Counted from the first letter of the stretch, positions 33,274-45,787 are shown. The stretch: 64,000 bases of DNA from Paramarasmius palmivorus (GCA_037176845.1 JAYKXP010000070.1:62001-126000); one strand, 5' to 3'. Notes: generated from the letters alone by a model not told the origin. Made by a program: numbers and translations.

Positions 33274-34303
33274 ATGTCGTGCGCGACTTTACTTGAAATC
33301 GGAACAGCCAATCCTGGGTTTACAGACATGTCTACAGCTTGCTATGATAGTGCTGCTGTATCTGACGCAGCAGAAACCTTGTGGCTGTCGATCTACTATT
33401 CGTCTCCCCCGGACATAGCCCCATCCCCCACCATCCCAGACACACCACAAACCCCGGTCTTTGCAGCAATCACAGATTGCAATGTAAATCCGTACAATGC
33501 CGGCTTTCGGGCCGGCACATGTCAACCAAACGTCCCGTATAGTCACCACGAAATCCGTGGTCGTGACGATCCTAGTGTGCTTTTCCCAAAGCCCTGGGAA
33601 CAAGAAAATGAATCAGGTCACAACTTCTTCACTTCTGGGGCGAATAAGAGCGACCCTCCTTCTCATAATGAGGATTGTTCTCCCGAGTACATCATGTGGA
33701 ACGGCTTCATACATGATGCAACTCTCAGCGATTCTCCAGACACCGGTGTCCGAATCGCAACCAATCATACAGATACTGCGCGTACGTTTTTGCAGAACGT
33801 TGTGCCCAAGGAGGAGGAGGCCGATATGGCATGCCCATACACCTTCGAAAGCCTAGGCTCAGAAAAGTCAAACGAGTCGGACGACGGGGCCTTGATATCC
33901 CAGTACTCAATTCAGGGCGCGCCAACCACAGTAATACGCTCTGATGTGCGGTACCCCCACCATCTGTATTCAGAGGAAATACGAACAATAGACCCTACTA
34001 TGATTCGTCCAGTGGGCTCTGATGCCCTCTCGCATGCTTCAATGAGACGACGCGAGAGAACTGCGAGCTACTTTTGCACCCTTTGTCGTGCCACCTTCAC
34101 TGCAAAACATAATCTAAAGAGTAGGCATTCCACTATTATTCTTCCGTGCATTTGCTTATCTATAACTAGATCACCTCAATTCGCACATAGGAATTCGTCC
34201 TCACAAGTGTCAGGGTTGTCGTCGTGCGTTCGGGACCAAGCATGTGTTGACTAGACATGAGGGCACTTGTATGCTCTTCCGCTACCGGTACGGTAGTAGA
34301 TGA
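33274..34303 (+). CDS. Two-finger zinc-finger protein (gene D)
   Basis: Exons 33274-34120 and 34170-34303 give 326 aa from the Met of MSCATLLEIGTANPGF. A long Pro/Ser/Asp-rich region is followed by the conserved lead-in IRPVGSDALSHASMRRRE and two fingers, CTLCRATFTAKHNLKNHLNSH and CQGCRRAFGTKHVLTRHEGTC (C2HC). The intron lies after NLK, phase 1. By comparison with gene H the true start may lie further upstream, in additional exons. Related to genes G and H. Confidence 0.8.
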
Positions 34304-37050
34304 TCATAAGTAACATCCCTGTAATATCTTAAGACATGGTGTCTACTTGATACAGAAAACTCCGTCGGTACGAACGAACGTAAATCTTCTCATTGGTGAT
34401 GCACTACATTGTATCGTAGAGACAACATAAACGGCTAACTAGTAAAGTACTCTTGGGCTTTGTTTGACTACCTCCGTGTTTTATCTTTTCTGAGACACTG
34501 AAAAGAATGGGTTAATGATGATATCGTGGCAGGAAGCTTCGTTTGCTATGTTTGGTATTGCTGTGGTGTGGCCGTGAGCACGTTTGGTTGAAGGAACATA
34601 AAGTTCGCACCATGAACTGTCATTGAACATGAATGTCACCCTTACTGTCGCCCGCGGCAGTGGGACTTTGGACATCTTAAGTAGAGCCCGATATAACTTC
34701 ATAAGTACTTTTCGTCAACACTCTGTGGTTCGATCCCCCACTACGACTGGATATGTATGTGCAGGAGCAATCTTCCGCTCTATGCCATTTTCCGATCAAT
34801 CGTCCGTTGCAAAACCGGTGTTGACTGGCGACGCTGCTGCTTTTTGCGCTAGTTCGATGTCGATGAAGTTTGAACCTTAAGATTTAACACAAATATCGTC
34901 TCTTTCTATATGGAGTTTGGATGTCTAGATAATGACATGTACTATGAAAGTAGATTGTGTAGGCAATCTGAATTGAGAACCGGTCAATGTCTACTAGGAT
35001 CTGAATAAGGTGATGCACCTCTAACCCACTATGTAAGTTCTCTAATTGGACTACACACAAACAATATGACTGTAGCAAACACCTTTCTCATGACAGATGA
35101 CAGAAAGTGCAAAAACGACAAAGGACAGCTGGCAAAAATGGTCGTGGTTCAGGAGAGAAAATTTTCGAACTCAGCTTCGCTACCTTGAATGACTACCTTG
35201 ATACTTCGTTCTTTCTCCTCCTTGGCTACAACGTCAAGGTCAACTTTGCGGCCACAGAAAGACACAAAACTCTATCTCTAACCTTCCATGACGTCCTATC
35301 AAAAATCGGTTATCCTGCATTCCAGCCATCAGCCCTACACATACAGCGACTCGAGACTCAGAGTTCACCTTCAAGTACCGCATTGTTGTACTGGGCCTCT
35401 CACGACTGCTTCCGACTCCTGACTCCTTCAGCCTGCTCTACCGTCCTGAACGCTCTCAGATGTTACAGATCATCCATGGAGCGTAGTTTTAAGAAAGGGA
35501 ACAAAATTGGAAGGGGGTATTTAGTGGAATACCCAAACAGTACGCTCTTCCGGTTTCTACGGCGGCAGCCGCCGCTCTGCAGGACTGTGTCGAGGCGTAC
35601 TTCTGGAGAGAAATTCTTTTATCGGTACAACCTACAATACACGTTGGTGAGTTCCTTTCAATGTTTACCAAGCAAGCTTACTGAGCACTAGACGGCCTCC
35701 TCCACTTCCTGCAGCCCGAAATGTGGAGATCTTGACGACATCTAAATATGCAGGAACAACATTTGTAGGGGCCGCGATATGCATGAATGTGGAAAGCCTT
35801 GATGAAAAGCCCCGGTGCTCACCTCGAAGATCGCGCAACATTTTCGTTCCTTTGGCCTCGGTGACACAGATAGACTTTTATCGAGCTTCCGTTCGCTAAG
35901 AGCTTCATGAAACTCCTTCCTGAATGCCCACCTTCCCCGAACATTCGCAGACAATGAATCAAATGCATGTGACAGCGTCCAATGTTTTTGCGACGTTGTC
36001 AGCCACTTGGCGTCCTAGTTCAAGAGCGAACTGGAGTCTGTTATGCCTTTGGTATGCATATTCGTGCAAAGCAACTTCTCCCTCGTCGGTATCTGTTCTA
36101 GCAGTGGATGACGCGGGGTTTCTGACCCGTGTACTTTTTTTAAAGTTCTGTCGGCTGCGAATGTTTCCGCCGAGATACTTTAAAGTTCAGGATGACGGAA
36201 CGACCTCCCGATATAGGTGGAAAGTACGCACCATAATGTTCTAGGGGCTCGGGGAACCATGGTTATACGGACAGATGGGACAGCGCAAGCAGTAAGGTTT
36301 ATCCTGCCCCATAGATGGGATCAAGCAGCGAGCCTTCCTGCCTTCGTCGGTGTTTCGGGTGCTCTGACATCCAGCCCAGCGTATGGGCATCTCTCCTCTC
36401 CGGTAAAGTGATTATTGGGTGGAATGTGTTGTATTGTTGATTTTATCTTCAGCTCGAGTCATGGGAATGGCAAATGCAAGTCCAATCTGAAAAATGTTCC
36501 ATCGACTCTTCAACAAGGTTTCGGAGAATTAGATGATGTACTTCTCGTCGCACGAAGAATTCCGTCCTTCCAGGCTGTATAATAAGCCATGGTTCGATGG
36601 GTTGTCCCCCCTTGCCATGTTTTTCTCCCCAGCTCCGCGCGACTGCAAGCAACCAGAGTAGGGCTCGGCTGTTGCGGGCAGTCGATGATTCCATGCATCT
36701 GGCATGACTCCTCGTGGTCTTGGGGGACTTGCGGTAGTCGTTCTGTGTCTGCAAAGCCAGAAAACCGCATGGCCCAAGCGTGCATGCAATGTCGTCGGCC
36801 AACGTGATATGTTCGAAGCTGGCTTCTCGTTACGGGCCGCGATTTGGTCGGAACCAGAGATGGGATCCACTCTTTCCTGTTTCTTAAAGAAGACCGCGGC
36901 TGTGACTATCCAACATTACCTTCATGTTGAAGGAACATGCGTGGTGGAATTCGCAAAGAACTCGATCCAATGTTTTCCATCATTTGTCCATTTCGCGACA
37001 CCCTGTCAGAGCCTCTACCTCTCAAATTTCTCATTCCTTGTATCCACCTC
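34304..37050. other. spacer between the two zinc-finger blocks
   Basis: About 2.7 kb. A 194-codon frame at 35107-35691 has no domain, introns or codon pattern that I can support, and one frame of this length is expected by chance in 64 kb. From about 36090 the DNA matches the region upstream of gene B. Confidence 0.4.
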
Positions 37051-38169
37051 ATGGAAAACCCCTCTTTTGACGAGCCTCGTCATCGCAGATTAGAACAGGT
37101 TTCCGTCATGGGGTAAGGGCCTAATCATTGACAGCAGTGCTGGAGCTAAGTTTGGACCATCACAGAGGCAAATACGAGCAGCTCTCGAAGGATTCACCAA
37201 ACACCGAGGGGCGGATTTCGGGGCATGGATTTATCGGTGGTGAGCGTTACCTTCCGGCGTTCCTGTTCATTCTCATTGACTTGTGGCACTGCAAGAAGAC
37301 GAGTTTCTTCTTCCTGAACTGGCTATATCTCTTACCGGCAGCGATGGATCGGACTATATCCAACGCCAATTCCCATATCAGACTACATCTCAAGACCCCG
37401 GACGGGACATCTGCTTCGCTTATCATTGTCGACCAGGAGGTTCCACGGAAGCACAGCAGTACCTCCCAACAGCACATTTTCCATGCTCAGCCACGCAGAA
37501 GCAACCGCCTTGCCACACCGCTCCTGGTACGGATGTAGGAGGCCCTTCGTTTGACTCATCATTCACATGCGACCTCGACCCTCAGTTCTTCCCGCCCACA
37601 TCAACGCCTCCAATACTTTATACCCATTCTTGGCCTCGATTATTTGGGACTCAGGCTCGATTTACGCGGATCGGCGACAGCTTCAGACCGACAGAATACT
37701 CACCCCCCGCTGTTTCCCATCCTGATCAAGCCAGCGAGCATGTGGCATCTATCCGTTCAGAGGACTATCCGCCTCATTCTACAGCTGCTGCACACTCATC
37801 GTCATATGACTCGCACGAGTGTCTTCAGAACGGCGCCGGCGCTATTACGCAGCAGCCAACAAAACTTGTTCGCCCTGTAATAGCGACGCTTGGCGTCCGT
37901 GCAGCGTCTACAGCCCGAAGAGTACCAGGAAGGCGAGCGTCTTATCGCTGTTCCTTTTGCGATAGTACCTTCACCAGCAGTCACAATCTCCAAAGTGAGT
38001 TTGCCCGTCTCCTTGTATTCCGTTTGGTCATCTCATGCAGAACGATGCAGGCCACATCCGTGCTCACCTTGGAGTACGGCCGTATACTTGTGAATCATGT
38101 CAGCGCGGTTTCGGTACGAAGAGTGACTGCAAGAGGCACGAGAAACGCTGCAAGTCGCGTCTTTGCTAG
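37051..38169 (+). CDS. Two-finger zinc-finger protein (gene E, copy of B)
   Basis: Exons 37051-37112, 37166-37239, 37296-37994 and 38051-38169 give 317 aa, the same four-exon layout and phases as gene B. The start is MENPSFDEPRHRR. The fingers are CSFCDSTFTSSHNLQSHIRAH and CESCQRGFGTKSDCKRHEKRC, preceded by GVRAASTARRVPGRRASYRC. The finger region is nearly identical to B, while residues 1-240 share only scattered motifs, which suggests conserved DNA binding with fast-changing regulatory sequence. Two introns match those of B in position, including similar intron sequence (ATCATTGACA near the first donor of both). Confidence 0.82.
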
Positions 38170-38566
38170 CCGATCTGTTGCCTCGTCACGCTGTGGATTT
38201 CTGTTTGCTGGGTGATATTGCACTTGTACCATACCTAGGAATTCATACCTGTTCCTGTCATGGAATATCGGATTGTTCGGATTATTCGTCGACCCGCTAG
38301 GTGGTTCCATTTATCAAACACTTCCGCCGGTGGAGAAGCATCGCTATCCTCGACCCTGATGTGAAGGATGCTCTACTTTTTGGTCTCCACTATGCCAGGA
38401 TTAGGGATCGGGATCCGTTGAATCTCCACAGGCTTGGGGTGGTATAAGAAATTCTTATATTCGTGCTACTTCCTGACGAAAACAAAAAACAGCAAAAATG
38501 CACAGCATTCTATATTTATTGGAGCTCGCTGAGTTTCGTTCCGTCTCTTCTCTTCCATCTATATTC
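38170..38566. other. spacer between genes E and F
   Basis: No frame or repeat seen; equivalent to the 31210-31642 spacer. Confidence 0.5.
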
Positions 38567-39461
38567 ATGGAAAGGTATGTGTAGATATCTCTAGCTTCGG
38601 AACTGGCGTTTATCGGCTGATTCTCCTCGCGTTTTTCAATCAATAGTGACGGCAAAGGTTCTCAAGGCGCCAATCGACCAGTGTTGCCACTGGACAAACC
38701 ACTACGTGAGCGCTGGCGTTCGTCTCTATATATAATTGCTTACAACGTTATAGCCTGCGAGTGCCATCCGGCTTCGTGCTCACATCGCTGGTAAATTTTA
38801 GTGTTTATTGCGTCCCCTACTGTGACAGTGTTGATCGATTTCTCTCAAAGGTTCGATGCGGATGGCAAGTTGGTGGCCGGGTTCAGCCCTCGACCTTCTC
38901 GATCTTTCTATCCACATCCCACCACCGTTCAGCCATCCCCCCAGACGGCATACCTGCCTCAGCTGATGGATCCAAGGGCCATGCTGGGCACGATGGAGCA
39001 TCCAACATTGCACACAGCACAGATCCCGAACTATACAGGTCATCATTACGATCCCAGCCTGAACGAATCAATGTATTATCGCGACAGCACTTCTCAACAA
39101 ACCATGTTCCCAGGACAGCATGCCCATCCGCAGCATCTCCAAACAGCAGGTGCCTCTTCAACATCACATCCTCTTCCCCCTCAGGTCAGCTCGTCGAATC
39201 AGGCCAATAGACCTACTAGGAAGAAGGCGGCGAGCTTTAGTTGCAAAGTGCCTAACTGCGATAAAAGGTTCACCGCACCCCATAATCTTGCCTGTATGTA
39301 GGTTCATTCCTTGACGTTGAAGCAACGTTAACTCGCCCTGTATAGATCATGTACGTTCGCACAATGGAGAGAGACCTTTCCCATGTCAGCAGTGCGAAAG
39401 TAAATTCAGGTCTCAGTCAGACCTCACTCGTCATACAAGAAAGATCCATCCTACTGTTTGA
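38567..39461 (+). CDS. Two-finger zinc-finger protein (gene F, copy of C)
   Basis: Exons 38567-38574, 38647-38705, 38754-38790, 38851-39293 and 39346-39461 give 220 aa, matching gene C (221 aa) exon by exon, including the 8-nt first exon. The third exon again encodes a Cys/His piece (LPCECHPASCSHRW). The fingers are CKVPNCDKRFTAPHNLAYHVRSH and CQQCESKFRSQSDLTRHTRKIH; here the second finger has a normal terminal His, unlike its relatives. The intron in finger 1 has an in-frame stop, unlike that of gene C. The middle region is rich in Pro, Gln and His. Confidence 0.78.
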
Positions 39462-40122
39462 GCCCCTCTACTTATAAGCTCGAAATATTTTTTAAAACTT
39501 TTATAGTATCAGAATACCCGTTGTTTCTAGATACCCCTTCTTTCGTGTTCTTTCCTTTTGTAGTAAAGTACCCAAGCAGAACCGGACCGGACAGCCCGGT
39601 TGGTTACGTAGCCGTCTGTGCAAACGAACGAATGCTTTGATTTGATTCCCTCAGTCTGCGCTTCTTGCCTTGACTCTGAAGTGCTGGGAATTAAGCCTAA
39701 AATCAGCTGTAGCCCGCGGTAAGGATCCGATCCTCGCACTTTCATCCGGAAACAGAAGCAAGATTCCCTCAACAGCATACTGGGCGCTGTGGATGTGTGT
39801 GATGCTGATACATAGAAGGTGTCAATGGTAAGCCTCTCGACAAGTCATTTCGCCGAGTCTGGCTGAATGATCTTGTTAGCCTACAGCTGGCCTACAGCGT
39901 CTCTTGAACGGTCTAATGCGCATTCACTGGCATACAGCGGGTATAACAGCAACTTGAAGGAATCACATAAAACAGGATGACTTTGGAGGACGGTGGGACA
40001 ATAGGGCATTATCCCAATCTACCTCAAAGGTGCGACAACTTCAACTTCAGCTTAACGTCGCTGAAAACGTCTCGCATACCTCTCAGACGATTATACACCA
40101 CCTTTCGATTGCTGTGAACTCT
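39462..40122. other. spacer upstream of gene G, may hold 5' exons of G
   Basis: An open stretch at 39976-40037 (acceptor before GATGACTTTGG, donor AAAG|GTGCGA) splices in frame to the ACGATTATAC exon at 40089 that matches H exon 3 (TIIHHLSIAV against MIIRRQSITV). So G may extend upstream as H does, but no initiator was found. Confidence 0.4.
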
Positions 40123-41181
40123 ATGTCGGTGTCACGCCCGATTCCTATCGAAACAGCGACAGCGAATCATAGAGCATCAGAAACTTCGTCGTACCAGCGT
40201 GATGCTGCGGATGGGCACCAGTGGAATACAAACCCAGTTCCATCGGAGCGTTGGCATTCGGGCTACTCGGACACATCCTCGCCTGTTTCTCCGGACATGC
40301 CTGAATCACCAATTTCCACATCAGTGAACGATGGTAGAGCATCATATCACAACCTGCACAATTACAGTATCTCTGATAACTGTAACATGCTGCACGAGCT
40401 TCTCGACCATCCCGGTGCGGATTTGCACGTAGAGCATGAACCCGATTTATGGGACATGTATTTGACTGCCGGGCCCAGTGACGGGGATCCACCTCATCTC
40501 AGTCGGATTGAGGACTCCATTTTTCACTCTGCTGGCCTGCAGACAACGAGTCACTGGAATCCTTCCGTTGAGTTGTGTCATGCCCCATCCAGCAACGTCG
40601 CTGATTCAATTGAATGCCTGGACATGGAGAGTGCATATCGTTGCCAATATCCCGCACCCCCGAGAATCGTGACGAAGGTGGAGGAAACCAGTGACCTGCC
40701 AATCAGTGGTAGTTGGGCTGACACAAGTGCTCTGATTGGTTCTACTCCAGAGATGAAAGGATTGGCCAGTGATATGGCTCTGGATTTCACCTCTCGTGTA
40801 CCGGAGATGGTGCACCATGGTCCTCAGCAGTATAACCCATCATTGGAAACTGGGAATACCATCCGTCCAGTGGGTTCCGAAGCTCTTTCGCAGGCTTCCA
40901 TGAAACGACGAGAGAGAGATGCTAGTTATCGATGCAAATACTGTGGTTCTACATTTACTGCGAAGCATAATTTGAAAAGCAAGTGTTTGCTATGTACTGA
41001 CGATACATTTACTTACGTAGATATTCCTTTAGATCACCTCAATTCGCACGAAGGCATTCGACCATACGAATGCGAGGGCTGTTTTCGATCATTCGGTACC
41101 AAACATGTACTGAATAGACACAGAGGAACCTGTGGATACGTGTTCCAGGGATCTCGAGTGCATCCAAAGCGACTGCATTAG
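40123..41181 (+). CDS. Two-finger zinc-finger protein (gene G, copy of D)
   Basis: From the Met of MSVSRPIPIETATANHR, exons 40123-40978 and 41033-41181 give 334 aa. The lead-in IRPVGSEALSQASMKRRE is followed by CKYCGSTFTAKHNLKNHLNSH and CEGCFRSFGTKHVLNRHRGTC. The intron in finger 1 (40979-41032) begins with GC (AAA A|GCAAGT) and ends TTTAG. It is 54 nt long and free of in-frame stops, so the unspliced frame reads straight through. Closest relative is gene H (shared AAPPRIVTKVEET-type, SYQRDA and PPHL motifs), then D. The real start may be upstream. Confidence 0.8.
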   Translation: MSVSRPIPIETATANHRASETSSYQRDAADGHQWNTNPVPSERWHSGYSDTSSPVSPDMPESPISTSVNDGRASYHNLHNYSISDNCNMLHELLDHPGADLHVEHEPDLWDMYLTAGPSDGDPPHLSRIEDSIFHSAGLQTTSHWNPSVELCHAPSSNVADSIECLDMESAYRCQYPAPPRIVTKVEETSDLPISGSWADTSALIGSTPEMKGLASDMALDFTSRVPEMVHHGPQQYNPSLETGNTIRPVGSEALSQASMKRRERDASYRCKYCGSTFTAKHNLKSKCLLCTDDTFTYVDIPLDHLNSHEGIRPYECEGCFRSFGTKHVLNRHRGTCGYVFQGSRVHPKRLH

Positions 41182-42003
41182 GCTGTAAGGTATTGCCCAG
41201 AGTACCAAACAATTCCGGATCTTCTCATTCTCGGTTTCGATCTGCGTGTTTCATATGCCTACACAAAATAATAATATAGAACGGCACACAACCATCTTGG
41301 GGCAGGCCAACCAGGTTCTTGAACAGTAAACGAGTTACCGCAGGGATGAAATGTTCTCTTCATTGCTTGATATGTACGACTAGAGCCTGGTTATAGCAGG
41401 GCGTTAGAGTTGGTGGACGTAGTGCTAGTGCAACTACACTCTTCTACAAGAGTATATGGCGTCTGTAGCGTTCCGTCGTAGGGGACATTTCCCATATGAA
41501 CAACACTCCAATCATCTCGATGAATTTAATACCATGCATGATGTATACAGGATACATACTAAGAGAAATGGGGGTGAGAACAATTTTTGTGAGCAAAGTC
41601 GTTGTTACGCACTCCTGTTTGAACTGCTCATCGTGAAATTTCTCCAGCAACTTTTGTTCTCCACACTGCACAAGCAAGCCCATCAACGTTGACATTGAAT
41701 GTCCATCTTGTCCCAGCCACGGTTACGGATCACCTTCTTTTACTGAGGTCTGTCAGCGTCGATCCTCGGATACCATTCAAGGATTTCTTCCATGATAGAA
41801 GTTTTTTCTTCAAGGTCAACAAGGGGAAGACACTTGAAGAGATATGTGAACCAAGATATATCGATACTGGGGGAGAAAAGGAACCATGGGAGTAACATCC
41901 GAAACGTGAGTCGGCAAAGAACAAGGTTACGTGAGGCAATTAGGGGAAAATCGGAATCAGTATATACTTTGTTGTAGATCAATACACTTTTTCTTCTACC
42001 ATC
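41182..42003. other. intergenic, nothing recognised
   Basis: Overlapping short frames on both strands at 41444-42066 have no supporting features. Confidence 0.45.
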
Positions 42004-44917
42004 ATGGCTCAGGCGACCTTTGCCTCGAATCCAGGTCAACATGGCTCTCATTTCAACATCGAGCAAGTTGTCTCTAGCTTATCCTCGACGGCGAACAACT
42101 TTCATGCCCAGTCAAACTTTTCCAGTAATTCCGGAGCCAGTTCATCCTCCAATACCACTTTCAAGGTTCCTGCTCATAAACATGCTCACCACCTTCATTC
42201 CATTCCTCCCAGAGAAAAAAGCACTCGAACGCTCATTATAGATCATATGCTTTGGGTTCACGGTGTGTCTAATATTCCGGAATCTATGCGAGAATCTAAG
42301 CTGACCTTATTACTCTTCTTGCCTTTGTTAGGACGGACTCGGTTCGCTCAGGCGAGAGCAGAGCTCGGCATGACTGACCGTACGGGCGGTCCATCTTCTT
42401 CAAACTATAAACATCGACACAGACCGGAGAATTATGAAGAAGAGGAGGAAATCGACAGCGATGGTGAAGACGTTGAAACGCTCAAGGGCCGGAATGCCCC
42501 GCACGATGAGGACGAAGATTCGAGACTGGCCAAACAAGATCTTCCTCTTGCTAGAAGTCTCAGACTTCGTGCAGAGGGATTAGAGAAAGTCGTTACATCG
42601 ATGCTTGTTCAGTTACCCCCGGTCCACCCGATCATTGAAGATGACCTCTCCGATGCATCGTCCCCCCAAATATTGCCATCTGGTCAAAAACCTAAACATC
42701 CCCATACACTCCCTAATGGAGTCCGTTTACGGCTTGCGTTGGGCACAGTCATCAATGACCTCTTTGCTCGCCAGTCTCCTCCGCAGCCTTTCAGGCATCG
42801 ACGCCACTCAACGAGCTCACCTTCCATTGCTCGTTCGAATTCTTCTCATGGTGACGGGTCCAACGATTCGTCTTCTGTACCACCATCGTCTTATCTTCCC
42901 GAAGCACTCACTACCTTAGCACCAATATCAGCGTATTCAGCGTCGCATCGGAACAGACCCATGGATAACGTATCGTCGAATCATTCATATGGTCAACCAT
43001 CTTCAGGATCAAATGTAAGGGCTGTCATTCAAGAAACCAAATATATACTGATCCATTCCTATCAGGCCACACGATCAAGTGGCCACTCACCCGCCTCTTC
43101 CAGCCGTAATCAAAGCCATCGAACTCATATCAAAAGACCATTAAAGCCAGGATCCCGTACCCGTTCATTATACAATGCAGGAGCCGATCCTGACACCGCC
43201 AACTCGCCTCCCGCATTCCGATGCCCTAGACATCTGCACACCGGGTGCGAGATCTGCGTTGAGGCCAAATCTGGCGCTCGGCCCCCAGTAGGCGGAGGCA
43301 CTGCACGAGGAAGGGCTACTTCGACTAGCTCGTTCGGTCTTCCAGGCGGGGGTGGTTCTGTCGCCAATGGAAGTGGCTCGACATGGAATTCTTGGAAAGG
43401 TACCCCGATCGGTATTGCTCCTGACGGGGGCGGTATCACCGGTTGGCAAGATGGCAGTGGTATTGGATCTGGTCTATTAAGGTCTGCAATAAATGGAAGT
43501 GTACTACGGCGAAAGCCTCTTGGAGAAACTACAGATGATGGTACAATGGGGTGTGGTTCAGGGAACACCAAGTTGTCTGAACTCATACCAAGGTTTCTGC
43601 GACTGTCTGCGTTGGTCGCAGCTGAGTTGGGTCGAGAAGTTCGAGAGGCGAAAGAGGTAGAAGGTGCTCTTGTGGAACCATCACCTTCGGAACATGGATC
43701 GCCCCAGTCACCCAAAGCGTTGAGAGAGAGCGGCGACGTGGGGTCACCGAGTCGATCTCACGCTTCTTCTTCGGCGCAAGCGCAGGATAGGCTGTATGGG
43801 CACGCCCTCAGACCTTCTAGAGAGTGGTACCTCCTCCTCATGGGTTTGCTTACCCGTGCTGCCTTGCAGGGGTACCTGAGTGGTGGATGGAGAGGCTCAG
43901 ACGCGGTAGAATGCTTGTTGACCGTGGGACTGGGTCTTGGGGAGCTCGATTTTGAAATCGAAGACCCTGATGACGAATTTGAAGAATTCGAACCGGATGA
44001 GTTGCCGAGTCTCCTGGACTCCGTGAAGATGCTGTTCCCCACGCTCAGAGCCGGAGCATCGCTAAGGAAGACGCATGCCGAAGAAGAGTACGAGGTCGAG
44101 ATGGATGACAGACTTAGAAAGGTTAGATACCCATCTATCTTCATGAATATCAATGGCTGATTTGCTTTGAAGTTCTACGATATACCAGAGTCAACGCCTG
44201 ATCTGTCAACACATATGGAAGACCTAGCCTGGCAGTATCCGGCAGAACCAGTTGAACGTGCAGCAGTTCGATTCTGCGAGGCGATAGCCAAGTGGCGTGG
44301 CAAACCCGAACTAGAAACAGTGAGTGCACCTTGTTTCCTTGAATGACATCCCTGAGTCCTTCATATAGTACAAAAAGAAACCTCCTAGAAGCTCCTTAGC
44401 AACATCAGGAAATGCGTCAGATGAAATCCAGATGTCAATAGAATCCCTTGTTCATTCCAACCCAACCTCTCCAAACGTATCGCATCGCACCACGTCTCGG
44501 TCACACCACCACCACAAGCCGACGATTGAGCTGTATTTCCTGCAACCAAACGATGCAGATCATCATCTCAGCTCACCTTTACAGTCCCCGTCAATCGCTA
44601 CCACGCCCACGCAGGCTACATATTCAATGGGTCGAGGTAGTTTTCCCCATTCTAGTGGCTCGCCTTCGTCTATGGGCCCCAGCGGAATGGGCATGCCGTT
44701 CTCCAGAGGTATCTCGCAATCCCAGATGCCTTCAGGATCCCAGTCAATGCCTCCTCCCAGCACTCCTGGCATGATCATGGGTACAACACCGTCCATGTGG
44801 AGCTGGGCGTCTAATGCACTTGGAGGCGGGAATAAACGCCCGAGATCCGATGATGCCAACTCAGGTCCTCGGAAAAGACTCCAGTTCTCACAAAACCCAC
44901 CACACGGACCATCATGA
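42004..44917 (+). CDS. Large Ser/Gly-rich protein of unknown function (914 aa)
   Basis: Exons 42004-42262, 42332-44121, 44173-44319 and 44369-44917. Conserved-looking parts are IDHMLWVHGRTRFAQARAEL near residue 90, an acidic stretch ENYEEEEEIDSDGEDVE, LARSLRLRAEGLEKVVTSML, and a helical region near residue 620 (REWYLLLMGLLTRAALQGYL, SGGWRGSDAVECLLTVGLGL). Then come an acidic segment, LAWQYPAEPVERAAVRFCEA, and a disordered end with GNKRPRSDDANSGPRKR as a possible nuclear signal. Long Ser/Gly/Pro-rich linkers separate these parts. The first intron (69 nt, 42263-42331) keeps frame and lacks stops, so naive ORF calling includes it; removing it restores the HGRTRF junction. No known domain is recognised. 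Confidence 0.8.
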
Positions 44918-45787
44918 TTCAATCTTTGGATGTTTTCGTTCTCTTCGTCCTTCAATCATGAACTCGTTTCGTTCCGCTCACATATATCGTCCACCGTGCT
45001 TTGCTTTCTCATTCTTCGTCATCTCATTGTTGTCGTTCTTGCGAAACACTTGGATTGATATTTATTGTTCAATCATAAGCAACTCAATGTATTACTACCG
45101 CCATCACTCTATGGGTTTCGATGTATACCCTCACTTTTACAGGCTCACCTTCACATTGTCATGATCTATACGTAGTTAATTATTTTGTATTTTGTGCGTT
45201 TAACGCTGTATCTTCCCGGGTTCTCTTGGCTGTATGTAGTCGCTGAATTAATGTAAAGACTGCCAGAGTTGCAAGTCTGTCTTCGCAGTACTCAGTGCTG
45301 CACCTTGCTTTCATAGTGTTTAAATACAGGGAACGACATCTACTCTATACCGATGGTGCGTGGTCTTTGCTACTTTGACTAATTGCACTAACGTCGACTC
45401 TACAGCAATATTAGAAATAGTAAACAAAGCTTCCTGCCTTTCAGTGTTTCGTTTTGTCCATTTCAGTCTCATCCATACACTACCCTCTCAACGGAAAACA
45501 TAATGTTAGTATGGTCGGACAAAGCCAAGAACCATGCAGGTGGTGTAGAACTTGCTGAACTCGGCCCAATGCTATTTCAGATGTTGAAGCAGAAATATCT
45601 TTGTAAACAAGTTAGCTATTCCTTATCTGAGCTACTTAGACAGGCCAATATGGTTATCCTCCAGCGGCGAGTCGTCTGTCCGATGCAATGTAGTCACAGT
45701 AGTGCGTCGGGAACTTTTACGGTCGCTCGTACTGATGAGGCCTTCAATTTTCATTCTACGATACAACAAGCACCGTATTTCGGCATA
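44918..45787. other. convergent intergenic region between the 42-45 kb gene and gene H
   Basis: Contains the two 3' ends. A plus-strand frame 45503-45925 overlaps the H finger exon in antisense and is regarded as a shadow. Confidence 0.5.

Larger units (their letters stand above)
29150..34303 (+). repeat. Tandem-duplicated three-gene block, copy 1 (genes B, C, D)
   Basis: Upstream region plus three zinc-finger genes of different type in fixed order. The matching block is at 36090-41181. Start-to-start offsets are 6897 (B to E), 6924 (C to F) and 6849 (D to G). Homology is strongest in the finger regions, at splice sites and in patches of the upstream DNA; elsewhere it is much diverged. Confidence 0.75.
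36090..41181 (+). repeat. Tandem-duplicated three-gene block, copy 2 (genes E, F, G)
   Basis: Second copy of the B-C-D block, same gene order and strand, offset by about 6.9 kb. See copy 1 at 29150-34303. Confidence 0.75.

Noticed and set aside
35107..35691. 194-codon open frame between the two zinc-finger blocks
   Set aside because: No domain, signal or splice pattern, and no counterpart at the matching place in the other block. About one random frame of this length is expected in a window of this size.
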